Both the position numbers and the translations under genes were made by a program. From contig JANYFX010000313.1 of assembly GCA_025359585.1 (NCBI GenBank), positions 1-11,713 of the forward strand: a DNA stretch of 11,713 bases, read 5' to 3'. How positions within the stretch are numbered: position 1 is the stretch's first letter; every line of letters begins with the position of its first letter. Under the pieces are notes generated by a model that worked only from the letters and a program-made list of their open reading frames with translations, was not told the DNA's origin and did no database searches. This document shows, piece after piece, positions 11,136-11,713 of this stretch. This DNA comes from Rhizobacter sp. (GTDB lineage Bacteria > Pseudomonadota > Gammaproteobacteria > Burkholderiales > Burkholderiaceae_C).

Positions 11136-11713
11136 TCAAAGGCTCAGCTGGTTCACGAGCCGGGTGCCGAGGATGGCGGCCACCTCGTCGCCCGAGACCT
11201 GAACACCGATTGTAGAAAGGTCCACGGTCTGCAGGCCTTCATAGCCGCAGGGGTTGATGCCGGCGAAGGGTTGCAGGTCCATCGCGACGTTCAAAGCCAC
11301 ACCGTGGTACGCGCAGTGGCGGCTGACCTTGATGCCCAAGGCGGCGATCTTGCCCAGGCCCTCGAAACGGTCAAGGCGCGGCCCGGTCAGCGCCGCATGG
11401 CCGAATGGGTCGTCCAGCCTCACGTAGATACCCGGCGCACCCGCCACGCGGTGACCGGTGACGCCGAGGTGTTCCAGCGTCTTCAGCAGCGCCTGCTCCA
11501 GCCGGTAGACGTATTCCTTGACGTAGATGTTCAGCCGCTTCAGGTCGATCAGCGGGTAGGCCACCACCTGCCCTGGCCCGTGGTACGTGACCTGCCCGCC
11601 ACGGTTAGTCTGCACGACGGGAATGCCGTGCGGGTTCAACACGTGTTCCGGCTTGCCGGCCAGGCCCTGCGTGTAGACCGGCGGGTGCTCGCAGAGCCAG
11701 ATCTCGTCGGGCG
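11136..11713 (-). CDS. lipB: octanoyltransferase LipB (N-terminus beyond window)
   Basis: Cytosolic enzyme that moves octanoate from acyl carrier protein to lipoyl-domain lysines, the step before LipA. The visible part covers 191 codons up to the window edge, plus two bases; the missing N-terminus is probably a few dozen residues. The frame continues upstream of the internal GTG at 11642 without a stop and reads EIWLCEHPPVYTQGLAGKPEH, typical of LipB (quoted in part: CEHPPVYTQG). Further on come RGGQVTYHGPGQ, GKIAALGIKV with the active-site lysine (Lys135 in E. coli), and INPCGYEG with the catalytic cysteine (Cys169 in E. coli). All catalytic elements are intact. It is followed by lipA after 28 nt on the same strand. 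Confidence 0.97.
   Translation of the reverse strand, partial: PDEIWLCEHPPVYTQGLAGKPEHVLNPHGIPVVQTNRGGQVTYHGPGQVVAYPLIDLKRLNIYVKEYVYRLEQALLKTLEHLGVTGHRVAGAPGIYVRLDDPFGHAALTGPRLDRFEGLGKIAALGIKVSRHCAYHGVALNVAMDLQPFAGINPCGYEGLQTVDLSTIGVQVSGDEVAAILGTRLVNQLSL

Noticed and set aside
10160..11215. Plus-strand open frame (351 codons) opposite lipA
   Set aside because: lipA is intact and certain; the antisense product is low-complexity (Arg, Val, Ala, His) and matches no family.

Overview
The window is a piece of a GC-rich betaproteobacterial chromosome. The partial 16S rRNA at the left edge reads as order Burkholderiales, and the gene content agrees: an EIIA-Man/HPr/EI trio, lipB-lipA and a DUF4197 protein. 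Nothing marks it as mobile: I see no transposase, integrase, tRNA, CRISPR array or attachment site.

Layout, left to right. Positions 1-113 are the 5' end of a 16S rRNA gene on the minus strand. Its leader and promoter (114-375) hold boxC, boxA, a boxB-like hairpin and a sigma70-type promoter. Positions 509-5218 form a minus-strand block read as lipoprotein -> MFS transporter -> EIIA-Man (manX-like) -> HPr (ptsH) -> EI (ptsI), running towards the rRNA operon. The first two genes share an ATGA overlap, and manX and ptsH overlap by 32 nt. A 421-nt gap separates ptsH from ptsI; it contains interleaved direct repeats and a possible small plus-strand gene. Positions 5272-6546 encode a family III CoA-transferase (plus strand). 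Positions 6742-7893 encode a soluble protein shaped like a hybrid histidine kinase with its catalytic residues replaced (plus strand). A DUF4197 protein with a Tat-like signal (minus) and a membrane-anchored thioredoxin-like protein (plus) start back to back, 12 nt apart (8613/8626). The right end is a minus-strand lipoate operon, lipB (cut by the window edge) -> lipA -> a Cys-rich zinc-ribbon membrane protein that starts on a GTGA overlap with the lipA stop.

How the parts work together. LipB moves octanoate from acyl carrier protein to the lipoyl domains of dehydrogenase complexes, and LipA inserts the two sulfurs. EI, HPr and EIIA-Man form a PEP-driven phosphorelay. No PTS membrane permease is encoded here, which suggests the regulatory, sugar-independent PTS known from other betaproteobacteria. 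The other genes have no clear shared pathway.

Most worth a second look: the pseudo-kinase/pseudo-receiver protein, the zinc-ribbon protein coupled to lipA, the crowded divergent start at 8612-8629, and the ptsH-ptsI gap. All calls come from reading the sequence; no database search was possible.
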